DNA of 64,000 nucleotides from NCBI RefSeq assembly GCF_014643175.1, contig NZ_BMJH01000003.1, positions 62,001-126,000 on the forward strand. The letters are read 5' to 3'. Positions 29,199-38,148 of the stretch are shown here, in pieces; positions within the stretch are counted from its first letter, which is position 1; each line of letters starts with the position of its first letter. The notes beneath the pieces are model-generated. The model was not told where the DNA came from, ran no database searches, and saw nothing but the letters and a program-made list of their open reading frames with translations. Both the position numbers and the translations under genes were made by a program. Source of the DNA: Hoyosella rhizosphaerae (GTDB lineage Bacteria; Actinomycetota; Actinomycetes; Mycobacteriales; Mycobacteriaceae).

Positions 29199-29430
29199 TC
29201 CTCGTGCCTGCGGCTCACTATTTTTGCCGCATGGTGTACACCGGGCACGGGGACGATAAACACACGAGTGTGTGCTAACCGCGGTACCACCCCGCTTGCA
29301 GAGCGTTAAACTCCACCTCTCTCATCGGCTATGACGGGCCGACCCGTTCGGTTCTACTGAGCGCCACGTGTGCACCGTTCTTCCGAAAGCTCCCCGGTGA
29401 TATCCGGATCTGCGCTGGTTTCATCGATAG
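29199..29430 (-). promoter_or_regulatory. Translational T-box riboswitch upstream of ileS
   Basis: The 240-nt leader carries the T-box core GGTGGTACCGCG on the minus strand (29281-29294). The candidate specifier codon is ATC (29399-29401) within GGATATCACCGG, matching tRNA-Ile. Closer to the gene, TCCCCGTGCC (29244-29253) can pair with GGCACGAGGA (29199-29208), which holds the ribosome site; only one base fails. A TGCGGC/GCCGCA hairpin lies between the arms. There is no T-tract terminator, so control is by hiding the ribosome site, as known for actinobacterial ileS T-boxes. Pairing was read by eye. Confidence 0.88.
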
Positions 29431-29434
29431 TACA

Positions 29435-30286
29435 TCAGTGAGAGAGCACAACCGCCCGGGCGCTTACCCCGTCTGCGTCGTCTGCCGCAACGGCTTCTTC
29501 TTGCGCTTCATCCGCGTGAGCTTCAGTCGGTTGTTCGGCATTCGAGGACTGGTCACTCTGGCCCGCATCACTGTCCACGGTTTCGGCAGTAACTGATTCG
29601 GTGACAGCTTCTACGGTCGCGGACGGCGCCTCAGCTTGAGGAGAAGTAGTAGGTGCACCCAATTCGTTGAGGTCGTCGAGCTGAGACTCCAGGTATGCCT
29701 TGAGCCGCGCACGGTACTCTCGCTCAAAAGTGCGGAGCTGGTGAATGCGTCCCTCTAGGACTGTGCGCTGCTCGCTGATCGATTCGATCAGTTCAGCGTG
29801 CTGCTGCTCAGCATCAGTGCGAAGTTTAGCGACGTGCTCTTGGGCGCTCGCGAGGTCAGCTTCGGACTTTTCCGAGGCCTTACTGACGATCATCTCAGCC
29901 TTTTCGCGCGCGTCGGTAACCATCGCCTCCGACTTATCCCGCGCCTCGGTGACCATAGTCTTCGACTTGTCCCGCGCGTCCGTCAGCATCGTGTCCGCTT
30001 CAGCTTGCGCGTCGGTTGTCACACGTTCTGCGACCGATTCGGCGTGGGCAATGATCTTGATGGCACGAGCGCTTGCGGATTCACTACTTTCGCCAGACCT
30101 AGCGGCTACCTGCTTCTCCAGTTGTTGCACACGCTCGGAGAGATCGGTGTTCTCTTCTGTTAGGCGCGCAAGTTCCTGCTCGACAAGGTCTAGGAAAACG
30201 TCCACTTCGTCTTCGTCGTAGCCCCGCTTACCTAGTGAGGGCTTCTTGAAAGCAACATTGTGAACATCCGTTGGAGTTAAACGCAT
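29435..30286 (-). CDS. wag31: Wag31/DivIVA polar growth protein
   Basis: A 283-aa coiled-coil scaffold that marks poles and septa and directs polar peptidoglycan and mycomembrane growth. The N-terminal DivIVA domain is clear ([21 protein letters not shown], then [11 protein letters not shown]). A long coiled coil runs to about residue 210. Residues 100-154 are built from five 11-residue repeats of the type MVTDARDKSEA. The C-terminal 70 residues are acidic, rich in Ala, Glu, Thr and Ser, and disordered. The ATG at 30286 follows AAGGTGGAG; nine further codons upstream are open. It ends the division cluster. Confidence 0.95.
   Translation of the reverse strand: MRLTPTDVHNVAFKKPSLGKRGYDEDEVDVFLDLVEQELARLTEENTDLSERVQQLEKQVAARSGESSESASARAIKIIAHAESVAERVTTDAQAEADTMLTDARDKSKTMVTEARDKSEAMVTDAREKAEMIVSKASEKSEADLASAQEHVAKLRTDAEQQHAELIESISEQRTVLEGRIHQLRTFEREYRARLKAYLESQLDDLNELGAPTTSPQAEAPSATVEAVTESVTAETVDSDAGQSDQSSNAEQPTEAHADEAQEEAVAADDADGVSARAVVLSH
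29825..29989. repeat. 33-bp (11-residue) tandem repeats in wag31
   Basis: Five units of 33 bp encode an 11-residue coiled-coil repeat (for example [11 protein letters not shown] and [11 protein letters not shown]). The first three are very similar at the DNA level; the last two have drifted. Confidence 0.8.
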
Positions 30287-30412
30287 CTGCGGTCTCCACC
30301 TTCCTCGTGTCACATCACGCGCACTGCGCCACTACATACGTGGCCTTCGCGTGACACTATGCCACGCAATGTTTTTCAGATTCGCGGATTTCGGATTCGC
30401 GCAGTTTCGAGG

Positions 30413-30712
30413 TTACTGGTTCGCCGCAATGATGCCGGTGATGACACCCTGAATGATGAAAATTCCGATCAGCAGAATAAGTACCGACAGATCCAACCGC
30501 ACCGTCCCCAACGGAATCGGTGGTATCACACGCCGGAGGAAATTGATTGGCGGATCTGTGATAGCAAACAGGATCTCGAGGATCGTCGCGACGGCGCCAG
30601 TGGGATACCAGTCGCGAGCAAACATTTTGATGAACTCAACCACCACGCGCCCAATAAGGAACAGCGAGTAGAAGAACAACAGGTTGGAGATCACGATCAG
30701 GATCGGAAGCAC
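30413..30712 (-). CDS. YggT-family membrane protein
   Basis: A 99-aa integral membrane protein. Two hydrophobic segments (LIVISNLLFFYSLFLIGRVVVEF and LDLSVLILLIGIFIIQGVITGII) flank a loop with the family signature DPPINFLRRVIPP. YggT sits between sepF and wag31 in many actinobacteria and is assumed to act in division or envelope growth, but its activity is not established. It lies 126 nt from wag31 and 87 nt from sepF, all on the same strand. Confidence 0.9.
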   Translation of the reverse strand: MLPILIVISNLLFFYSLFLIGRVVVEFIKMFARDWYPTGAVATILEILFAITDPPINFLRRVIPPIPLGTVRLDLSVLILLIGIFIIQGVITGIIAANQ

Positions 30713-30799
30713 TCTGCCACTCTGCCTGACTTTTTGGTTTCGTTCAAACTCAGAACACCTGCGTTACCGGACGGAGATCCCAACTCGTCAACTACCGCG

Positions 30800-31480
30800 C
30801 TACCGACCTTGATTCAGGCTTGTTTCGGCAATGCGGCGGCGGTCCTCAGCAGATACATCAATGTCGGCTGGCGAAAGGAGGAACACCTTCGTTGCGACCT
30901 TTTCGAAGCTGCCGTTGAGAGCAAATGCGCAACCGGCTGCAAAATCAACCAACCGCTTGGCGTCGGAGCCCACCATGTCGTTGAGATCCATAATGACCGG
31001 AACACCGTCACGGAACTGCTCACCAATTGTTCGAGCCTCGCTGTAGTCGCGTGGACGAAGCGTTGTGATCTTTGCGGGTGCACCACCCTCTTCAGGTCCG
31101 CCCCGACGCTCTTTCACCTCAGCGCGATCATTCACGCGTGGCCGTGCCACACGGGCAGGCGCTTGCACTCGCGCGAAATCTTCGACAGCGGGAACTGGTC
31201 GCGCTGAGCGTGGCTCACCAGCAAACCGGTCACGCTCGTACGGGTCACGGTCGAACGCCGACGGTTGTGGCGGGTAGTCCATTGGCTCCGGACGGGCCTG
31301 CGGTGGAACGTAGGTCCCTGGACGGTAGCCGCCTCCAATAGGTGCATCCTCGTAACGTCCTGGTGCACCTTCGCGTCGCCCACGACCACGAGCCTGATCC
31401 GCATCATCCATGTAATCGTCTTCGTACTCGACCGGTGGCACCAGTGCGAAGTACTCCTTGATCTTCTGCATTGCGCTCAT
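30800..31480 (-). CDS. sepF: Cell division protein SepF
   Basis: A 226-aa FtsZ membrane anchor. An N-terminal amphipathic helix (MQKIKEYFALVPP) is followed by an acidic, then Arg/Pro-rich disordered linker (about 20-125). The SepF core is C-terminal (about 130-215): LRPRDYSEARTIGEQFRDG, VIMDLNDMVGSDAKRLVDFAAG and KVFLLSPADIDVSAED. It is the essential membrane tether of FtsZ in actinobacteria, which lack FtsA and ZipA. The linker is longer than in Firmicutes, as is usual in mycobacteria. Confidence 0.95.
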   Translation of the reverse strand: MSAMQKIKEYFALVPPVEYEDDYMDDADQARGRGRREGAPGRYEDAPIGGGYRPGTYVPPQARPEPMDYPPQPSAFDRDPYERDRFAGEPRSARPVPAVEDFARVQAPARVARPRVNDRAEVKERRGGPEEGGAPAKITTLRPRDYSEARTIGEQFRDGVPVIMDLNDMVGSDAKRLVDFAAGCAFALNGSFEKVATKVFLLSPADIDVSAEDRRRIAETSLNQGR

Positions 31481-31588
31481 GCGTTGACCTTCCTTGGGCG
31501 AAGCTTAAGTCTTAGGTTATGGGGAGCGGTGAGTCGACCAGCTCGGACATTTGGAGGCCGTGGCTTGTGGAGGTTTCACCATCTTTAG

Positions 31589-32335
31589 TTAGGGCGAGGT
31601 TATCGGCCTGAGACCTAACAATGCGGTACCGACACGCACACATGTTGATCCATGTTGTATTGCACTTTCCGCATCGCCCGACATTCCAGACGAAAGGGTG
31701 GTAGCGGAAGGAAATGCGATCACAAACCGCTCATGTAGGCGCTGAAGGTCAGCAAACGCCTGCTCCGGGTCTGCAGCGATCGGCGGAACAGCCATCAGGC
31801 CCGCCAATTCCAGGCCAGGTAAAGTCGCGATTACGTCAGCGAGACCGTGGACGTCCATGGGCTGGACGCCCCCACGGCTTGGATCGCCGTCGAGGCTTAC
31901 TTGAATGCAGACCTTGATTCGTGTCGAGCGCTCGTGAGCGTGCATCGCTGCTTCAACGCCACGTGATAACGCAACCGCTAAACGCTCACTGTCGATTGAG
32001 TGAACCCATGCCGCCCAGCGAGCGACGTGGTTCGCCTTGTTTCTCTGCAACCGTCCAATCATGTGCCAAGAAACGTCCCGCGCATCTGGCGCCAAGGCGG
32101 CAAAGTCCGCGATCTTGGCGCTCGCTTCCTGAACTTTGGATTCACCAAAATCTACACATCCGAGGCGATAAAGAATGTGCACGTCAGTGGCTGGGAAGTA
32201 TTTTGTCACCGGCAATAGGGTGACGTCAGACGGGGATCGGCCTGCGGCCTTTGCGGCATATGCGATTCTCGTGCGCATCGCAGAGAGTGACTCTGCAATG
32301 AACTGAGCACGTTCAGTACTTAAGACGTCACTCAC
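31589..32335 (-). CDS. YggS-family PLP-homeostasis protein
   Basis: A 248-aa TIM-barrel PLP-binding protein (PLPBP). The PLP lysine is in LLPVTKYFPA (about residue 46), followed by FGESKVQE, WHMIGRLQRNK and LSSGMSGDAESAIQHGSTCVRVG, which binds the phosphate. The family has no enzyme activity and buffers PLP. Its place between pgeF and sepF is conserved across bacteria. The start overlaps the pgeF stop by 4 nt. Confidence 0.94.
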   Translation of the reverse strand: MSDVLSTERAQFIAESLSAMRTRIAYAAKAAGRSPSDVTLLPVTKYFPATDVHILYRLGCVDFGESKVQEASAKIADFAALAPDARDVSWHMIGRLQRNKANHVARWAAWVHSIDSERLAVALSRGVEAAMHAHERSTRIKVCIQVSLDGDPSRGGVQPMDVHGLADVIATLPGLELAGLMAVPPIAADPEQAFADLQRLHERFVIAFPSATTLSSGMSGDAESAIQHGSTCVRVGTALLGLRPITSP

Positions 32336-33093
32336 CTGACTGCGTCACTTGTCTGTCTTGTTGATGCTCGTCTGTCATGATGGTGCTCGTCTGCGGAGAT
32401 CCAAATCAACGAAGCAAATCGCCCAGTTGGGGCACCCCGCCGATGGCTGAACATTTCCCCAGCCTCGATCGTGCAGCGTTGGTCGCGCACTACGGTGCGT
32501 ACGCCCACTGCGCGCAATTGATTTTCAATTCCGAGCGGCAGATCCAACGATGCTGTCCCTCGAAGGGTTTTACTGGCACTCCCGGGGAGGTGTGCATCGA
32601 CATCTGCTGCCATGTCATCGGGAACTTCATAGCACGATCCACAGGCAGCTGGCCCGATGAAGGCCTCAATGTTGCTTCGCTTGGCACCAAGCTCAACCAT
32701 TTTGTCCACCACGCGAAGTGCAATGCCATCTCGCGCTCCCACTCTTCCCGCATGGGCCGCACCAACAACTGCGGCATCATTATCTGCAAGAAGAATCGGA
32801 ACACAGTCGGCAGTGAGAACTGCAAGAACCACACTTTGACTTCGCGTGACGATTGCATCTGTTTTCGGAAGGGCATCCACTACGGGCTTGTCGACGATCT
32901 CGACGTGGGTGCCGTGAACCTGATCCATCCACACGATGCGATCAGGGGTCACATCTAGCGAGGTGGCAAGGCGCCGCCGGTTTTCAAGTACGAATTCCGG
33001 GGCGTCGCCCACATGAATGCCTAAGTTGAGTGAGTCGTACGGAGGGGGCGAGACGCCACCGTGTCGGGTTGTTACCGTCCACTGCGCGACCAT
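32332..33093 (-). CDS. pgeF: Peptidoglycan editing factor PgeF (YfiH/laccase-domain family)
   Basis: A 253-aa multicopper-oxidase-like domain protein. Metal-ligand blocks are DQVHGTHVEIVD, GAAHAGRVGARDGI, IGPAACGSCYEV and the late EMFSHRRGAPTGRFA. PgeF in E. coli removes wrongly incorporated L-Ser from peptidoglycan precursors, which fits its place next to ftsZ; purine-nucleoside phosphorylase activity has been reported for relatives. It is separated from ftsZ by 77 nt and overlaps yggS by 4 nt. Confidence 0.93.
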   Translation of the reverse strand: MVAQWTVTTRHGGVSPPPYDSLNLGIHVGDAPEFVLENRRRLATSLDVTPDRIVWMDQVHGTHVEIVDKPVVDALPKTDAIVTRSQSVVLAVLTADCVPILLADNDAAVVGAAHAGRVGARDGIALRVVDKMVELGAKRSNIEAFIGPAACGSCYEVPDDMAADVDAHLPGSASKTLRGTASLDLPLGIENQLRAVGVRTVVRDQRCTIEAGEMFSHRRGAPTGRFASLIWISADEHHHDRRASTRQTSDAVR

Positions 33094-33170
33094 CTCACCC
33101 CCTCCGACTAACTCAACTCCCTGACATTATGCCCCCATGCTGTCTCCACGATCAGTGCAGTCCCGTAATG

Positions 33171-34406
33171 TCACCGCATGAAGTCAGGCACATCAAATTC
33201 GTCATCATCGAAGTTGTCGGAGTACCGACCTCTCCCCTGACGTGGTGCTGCGGGCACTTGTTCGTGCCTGCTTGGCGACTCGCGTCGACCGCTGCCCGGC
33301 ATGGGTGGCAGGTCGCCGCCGAAGCGGTTGCTCCGCGAGCTACCTTGATCACGGCTGGTTGCAGAATCTGCACTGGCACGCCGAGACGGGCCATCAGCCT
33401 GTCGGCCTGCCTGCTGACGCTGCGGCTCACGACGCTCGTCGCGAACATTGCGTGAAGCTGGTGCGCCGTCGAAACCTGCTGCGATGACCGTGACACGGAC
33501 CTCGTCACCGAGCGAGTCATCGATCACTGTGCCGAAGATGATGTTGGCATCAACGTGGGCTGCTTCTTCCACGAGGCTAGCTGCGTCGTGGATTTCGAAC
33601 AGACCTAGGTCGGAACCTCCAGCGATGGACAGTAGGACGCCGTGCGCCCCGTCCATCGACGCTTCGAGAAGTGGCGAGTTAATAGCAGATTCAGCTGCCT
33701 TGACTGCGCGTCCCTCTCCGCGTGAGGATCCGATACCCATCAATGCGGTACCAGCTCCCGACATCACACCTTTAACGTCTGCAAAGTCGACGTTGATCAA
33801 GCCTGGTGTCGTGATGAGGTCAGTTATGCCCTGCACACCGTTGAGGAGGACCTCATCGGCTGAGCGGAACGCATCCATCAAGCTGACGGCTGCATCACCG
33901 AGCTGCAATAGGCGATCGTTGGGGATAACAATGAGTGTGTCGCATGATTCGCGTAGTGATGCGATGCCAGCCTCGGCCTGCGCACCGCGACGTTTTCCTT
34001 CAAAGGAGAACGGACGAGTCACGACACCGACAGTTAGTGCGCCGAGCTTGCGCGCAATACTTGCGACAACGGGAGCACCACCTGTTCCGGTGCCACCACC
34101 CTCGCCTGCGGTGACGAAGACCATGTCTGCGCCTTTGAGGACTTCTTCAATTTCATTCTTGTGGTCTTCTGCTGCTTTTCGACCGACTTCAGGGTCTGCA
34201 CCGGCGCCAAGACCTCGTGTGAGTTCGCGACCCACATCGAGCTTCACGTCAGCATCACTCATAAGCAATGCTTGTGCATCCGTGTTAATGGCAATGAACT
34301 CAACACCTTTGAGTCCAGCCTCGATCATTCGATTAACAGCGTTGACCCCACCGCCGCCGATGCCGACGACCTTGATAACGGCGAGGTAGTTGTGCGGGGG
34401 CGTCAT
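33171..34406 (-). CDS. ftsZ: Cell division protein FtsZ
   Basis: A tubulin-like GTPase of 411 aa that forms the Z-ring. The N-terminal [14 protein letters not shown], the tubulin signature [13 protein letters not shown] (about residue 105) and the T7 loop [20 protein letters not shown] are all intact. A disordered linker rich in Arg, Gln and Ser (about 320-395) leads to the conserved tail [11 protein letters not shown], the SepF/FtsW-binding peptide. The ATG start is preceded by GGAAGG. A terminator after ftsQ implies ftsZ has its own promoter in the 320-nt space upstream. Confidence 0.98.
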   Translation of the reverse strand: MTPPHNYLAVIKVVGIGGGGVNAVNRMIEAGLKGVEFIAINTDAQALLMSDADVKLDVGRELTRGLGAGADPEVGRKAAEDHKNEIEEVLKGADMVFVTAGEGGGTGTGGAPVVASIARKLGALTVGVVTRPFSFEGKRRGAQAEAGIASLRESCDTLIVIPNDRLLQLGDAAVSLMDAFRSADEVLLNGVQGITDLITTPGLINVDFADVKGVMSGAGTALMGIGSSRGEGRAVKAAESAINSPLLEASMDGAHGVLLSIAGGSDLGLFEIHDAASLVEEAAHVDANIIFGTVIDDSLGDEVRVTVIAAGFDGAPASRNVRDERREPQRQQAGRQADGPSRRASADSATSRDQGSSRSNRFGGDLPPMPGSGRRESPSRHEQVPAAPRQGRGRYSDNFDDDEFDVPDFMR

Positions 34407-34727
34407 GGGCTCTCGCCTTCCATGTGTCGTGCTCTACCAACGTTCTACGGGACTTCCAGATCAGGAAACGTGAACCTTAACCCTAAACCTCAACCATAGG
34501 GTTAGAGTTATGTCAAGTACCTGACTGCTCCGAAACGCTAGGCATCACAGAACGACAACGCCATTAGGCGCGCCGAGACCACACAGTTATTTCTTCTTCG
34601 CGAAACCTTGATGCTTCATATCGAACGCGCCCACACTCGGCCCGCGACGGAAAAAGCCCACACCAGACATGGTGTAGGCCCTTTTCCTTCACGTTGGCGC
34701 AGGTGAACTTCGTCAAACAACGCGTAA
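34407..34727 (-). promoter_or_regulatory. ftsQ-ftsZ intergenic region
   Basis: A 321-nt space without a gene. It holds a terminator (34651-34685) and, closer to ftsZ, a run of short related words: AACCTTAACCCTAAACC and CATAGGGTTAGAGTT. AACCCTA (34479-34485) and TAGGGTT (34497-34503) are exact inverted arms. On the minus strand TTGACA lies at about 34513-34508, a good -35 word, but the matching -10 is unclear. This region probably holds the main ftsZ promoter. Confidence 0.6.
34651..34685 (-). terminator. Terminator after ftsQ
   Basis: A hairpin with arms GCCCACACCA (34656-34665) and TGGTGTAGGC (34670-34679), one mismatch and a GACA loop. It is followed on the minus strand by TTTTT and preceded by AAAAG, so it should stop transcription leaving ftsQ. 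It may also work in the other direction. Confidence 0.85.
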
Positions 34728-35459
34728 TTACCGAATAGTGGGAAGTCTCGGGCTCGACACGTCAAAGACCTCACCCGGCTGCGTCAACAGCGCCTCTGCA
34801 ATGCGAGCCTTGCGCTGCGCTTCAGCACCATCCCCCCACAGCACAGTCCTACCATCCTCAAGTACGAGTCGAACGTCCACAGACGACGGCGCGTGCACTT
34901 CCGCCAACTGGCTTCGAAGCGACGGCGCCAGCACCTCCATCACCTTCAAGGCAGCAATTGTCGCCTCATCTCGCTCCCCCGGCGACTCCACTACGAGCCG
35001 CGGAATGCCGGGCGGCGGAGGCTCAATCGCATACGTCACCCCGGAGGGATCCATGAGATGCGCCCCGCTGGGCTCGTCATAGAACACCGCTGGCACGCGT
35101 TCAACAACCTCGATACGCAATGTTGACGGCAAAGCCCTAGTAACACGGACCTCCGCAGCCTTAGGCAATTCCGCTATTCGCGACGCCACAGCATACGTAT
35201 CCACTTGCAGAAGCGGAGTCCCCTCCGCAACACCGACGAGAGGATGCACCGTCTCCGATGGGACCGAGTCACCGGTCCGGACCTCGATGTTGCGAACCGA
35301 AAACAACGGAGAAAAATATGCAGCCGCACCGATACCGCAAATCAGCCCCACAATCGCGACCAGAGCAAGGATGCGACGCACCCTAGCGAACCTACGTGGT
35401 CGCCTGTCGGAACCCACCTTGGGTGAAGGACGCCCCTTCACCGCCATACGTGCACTCAC
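34728..35459 (-). CDS. ftsQ: Cell division protein FtsQ
   Basis: A 243-aa single-pass divisome protein. A basic cytoplasmic tail (about 1-27) precedes one membrane helix ([20 protein letters not shown]). The extracellular POTRA domain follows ([17 protein letters not shown], then [16 protein letters not shown]) and the FtsQ beta domain ends near LPTIR. It joins FtsL/FtsB and recruits FtsW/FtsI. The start overlaps the murC stop by 4 nt, and a terminator lies just downstream. Confidence 0.93.
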   Translation of the reverse strand: MSARMAVKGRPSPKVGSDRRPRRFARVRRILALVAIVGLICGIGAAAYFSPLFSVRNIEVRTGDSVPSETVHPLVGVAEGTPLLQVDTYAVASRIAELPKAAEVRVTRALPSTLRIEVVERVPAVFYDEPSGAHLMDPSGVTYAIEPPPPGIPRLVVESPGERDEATIAALKVMEVLAPSLRSQLAEVHAPSSVDVRLVLEDGRTVLWGDGAEAQRKARIAEALLTQPGEVFDVSSPRLPTIR

Positions 35460-36994
35460 CGGCTCCCCCGCGCTATCCCTTCCCCACTGGCGCGAACACC
35501 AGGACGCACATGATTACGGTGTGCATGAATCTCATCCAGGATCGATTGCCCGAGCATTGTCACATCGCCCGCACCCATCGTGAGAACAATGTCGCCACCG
35601 CCTACAAGTCCGGCTACTTGCCGTGGGAGTGCCGAAACGTCAGGTTGAAAATGAACGGGTTTAGTCACTTGACTCGCGATCAGTTCACCTGTCACGCCCG
35701 GTCGCGGTTCTTCTCTCGCACCATAAACGTCGAGGACGATTACCTCATCTGCGAGATCAAGGGCCGACGCAAACTCCGTGGCGAATATTTCCGTCCGTGA
35801 ATACATATGCGGTTGAAAAACCACCACGACCCTTCCCCGTCGAACTTCCGGGGCAGACGCCGTTTCGTCAGCAAGCATCTCCTGCGCCGCGTTGAGCACT
35901 GCACGGACCTCTGTCGGGTGATGTGCGTAATCGTCGAATAGTCGGACCCCGGCCTCGCGACCCACATACTGGAAACGGCGTCGAACGCCCCCAAAGCCTT
36001 CAAGGCCGTCGAGGACGTCATCAATGTCAGCACCGACTTCGCGGCTCGCGAGAAGTGCAGCCAGAGCATTCAGCGCCATGTGTCGACCTGGCACTGACAG
36101 CCGCATCACACGGACATCAGATTCACCGGCGAGTTGAATCTGCCCCACGCCACCGCCGTCGCGCGCCTCCCACGACAGCAACGTCGCCCCACGCTCAACA
36201 CCTTCTGGCAAGTCCGAACCGTCACCGTAGCCGACTACGCGAATGCCCCGTTTCGCCGATCGAGCAGCGAACTCACGCGCACCAGCATCTTCTACGCATG
36301 TGACGATCACGCCGCCGTCTTGCACGCGGTCCGCAAACTCGTCGAAAATCTTGACGTAGGACTCCGCAGAACCGAAATAGTCGAGATGGTCCGCCTCGAC
36401 ATTCGTGACAATCGCAACATGGGGCTTGTAACGCAGGAGTGAGCCGTCACTCTCATCCGCCTCGGCGACAAATATCCCACCTGTGCCGTAATGAGCATTC
36501 GTGCCAGCTTCATTCAATTCCCCGCCGACAGCGAACGAAGGATCAAGCCGACAATGTTGCAGCGCAACGACTAGCAACGATGTCGTGGACGTTTTTCCGT
36601 GCGTTCCAGCCACTAAAACGGGGTCGGAACCCTCCATCAACTGAGCTAGGACATCTGGCCGATATGTAGTCGGAATGTCTCGCCTTTGAGCCTCTAACAG
36701 CTCAGGATTGTCCTTCCGAATTGCACTTTCAGTACTCACCACCAAAGTGGGGCCACCGTCAAGAAGATCAAGCGCACTAGCATCGTGGCCTACCCGCACT
36801 TCTGCGCCGCGTGCGCGCAGATCAAGCAGTACGCGGCTTTCTTTCGCATCCGAGCCGGAGACTTGCGCACCTCGGGCAATCAAGATACGGGCGATTCCCG
36901 ACATTCCAGCGCCGCCGATGCCAATCATGTGAACACGTTGCAGTTCGGCGGGCAATGCGCCATTGTCGACATTCGTATCTGTTGACTCACTCAT
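35456..36994 (-). CDS. murC: UDP-N-acetylmuramate--L-alanine ligase
   Basis: A 512-aa Mur ligase that adds L-Ala to UDP-MurNAc, the first step of the stem peptide. The Rossmann N-domain ([18 protein letters not shown]), the ATP-binding P-loop [10 protein letters not shown] (about residue 115), [11 protein letters not shown] and [12 protein letters not shown] are all present. It overlaps murG and ftsQ by 4 nt each, so it is translated as part of the mur operon. Confidence 0.97.
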   Translation of the reverse strand: MSESTDTNVDNGALPAELQRVHMIGIGGAGMSGIARILIARGAQVSGSDAKESRVLLDLRARGAEVRVGHDASALDLLDGGPTLVVSTESAIRKDNPELLEAQRRDIPTTYRPDVLAQLMEGSDPVLVAGTHGKTSTTSLLVVALQHCRLDPSFAVGGELNEAGTNAHYGTGGIFVAEADESDGSLLRYKPHVAIVTNVEADHLDYFGSAESYVKIFDEFADRVQDGGVIVTCVEDAGAREFAARSAKRGIRVVGYGDGSDLPEGVERGATLLSWEARDGGGVGQIQLAGESDVRVMRLSVPGRHMALNALAALLASREVGADIDDVLDGLEGFGGVRRRFQYVGREAGVRLFDDYAHHPTEVRAVLNAAQEMLADETASAPEVRRGRVVVVFQPHMYSRTEIFATEFASALDLADEVIVLDVYGAREEPRPGVTGELIASQVTKPVHFQPDVSALPRQVAGLVGGGDIVLTMGAGDVTMLGQSILDEIHAHRNHVRPGVRASGEGIARGSR

Positions 36995-38121
36995 GCGATG
37001 TTTCCTCTCGCGACATCCATCACAATTTTTGCGACTTCGGCAGCAGCCGATCTATGACCAGCTCCCGCTGCGGCCGCACTCATTTCCGTAAGCCGACCCG
37101 GGTTAGTCAAAAGCGGAATGACGTGGTCGATGATGTAGTCGCGCGTCAATTCGGAATCGTGCGCAATAATTCCACCACCAGCAGCTACCACTGGCTTTGC
37201 ATTTAGCTCTTGTTCCCCATTTCCATGCGGGAGTGGCACGTACACAGCCGGAAGACCCACCGCTGACACCTCAGCCACCGTCATTGCGCCTGACCGGCAC
37301 ACCACGGCATCAGCTGCCGCATACGCGAGGTCCATTCTGCTCAAGTACGGCACAGCCATGTACGCGGGGCCATCGTTGGCGCGGGACACTGTGATGGTGT
37401 TCTTCGGGCCGTGTGCATGTAAAACCCCGATTCCAGCCTTAGCCAGCTCTCCGGCAGCGGCTGACACCGCTTCGTTGAGTGATCGGGCTCCTTGAGAACC
37501 TCCGAAGACGAGCAAAGTTGGGGCATCCGGGTCTAGGCCGAAATGATCACGGGCCTCTGCTCTCAGCGCTTTTCTGTCAAGGCTTGTAATTGCGGCCCGA
37601 ACAGGGATCCCAACCTGCTCCCCGTTTGGCAAACCAGAATCGGGGAAGGCAGTAAGCACTCGCGCGGCCCTGCGTGCTCCTACCTTGTTGGCCAGTCCCG
37701 CCGTGGCGTTGGCCTCATGAACAACGATTGGAATTCGTCTACGGCGGCGAAGGATCCCTGGGCCTGCCGCCAAATATGCGGGCAACGACACGTAGCCGCC
37801 GAAGCCCACGATGACGTCCGCTTCCACGCGGTCTAACACTGCCCGTGTTTGCTTCACTGATTGGCGCACCCGAGCGGGAAGCCCGAAGAGTTGGCGAGTC
37901 AGTTTCCGAGGCATCGGTACTGGCGGGATGAGCTCGAGTGGGTATCCGCGCTGCGGAACGAGCGTTGTCTCTAGTCCGCGTTCAGTACCTAGCGCTGTGA
38001 TCCGGACATCGACATCGAGGTCTCTCAGCGAGTCAGCGACAGCCAATGCAGGCTCGATGTGTCCTGCTGTGCCGCCACCTGCGAGGACTACCGACACGGG
38101 CCGTGGTCTCGCTCCGGTCAT
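36991..38121 (-). CDS. murG: UDP-N-acetylglucosamine transferase MurG
   Basis: A 376-aa peripheral membrane glycosyltransferase (GT28) that converts lipid I to lipid II. Visible motifs are the N-terminal [55 protein letters not shown] and the C-terminal donor site [11 protein letters not shown] with [13 protein letters not shown]. It lies 27 nt after ftsW and overlaps murC by 4 nt. Confidence 0.97.
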   Translation of the reverse strand: MTGARPRPVSVVLAGGGTAGHIEPALAVADSLRDLDVDVRITALGTERGLETTLVPQRGYPLELIPPVPMPRKLTRQLFGLPARVRQSVKQTRAVLDRVEADVIVGFGGYVSLPAYLAAGPGILRRRRRIPIVVHEANATAGLANKVGARRAARVLTAFPDSGLPNGEQVGIPVRAAITSLDRKALRAEARDHFGLDPDAPTLLVFGGSQGARSLNEAVSAAAGELAKAGIGVLHAHGPKNTITVSRANDGPAYMAVPYLSRMDLAYAAADAVVCRSGAMTVAEVSAVGLPAVYVPLPHGNGEQELNAKPVVAAGGGIIAHDSELTRDYIIDHVIPLLTNPGRLTEMSAAAAGAGHRSAAAEVAKIVMDVARGNIA

Positions 38122-38148
38122 AGTTTTGCGCTCCTCTGTAGTCGTGTC

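Noticed and set aside
33448-34389. 313-aa plus-strand frame opposite ftsZ
   Set aside because: Antisense shadow of the highly conserved ftsZ coding sequence.
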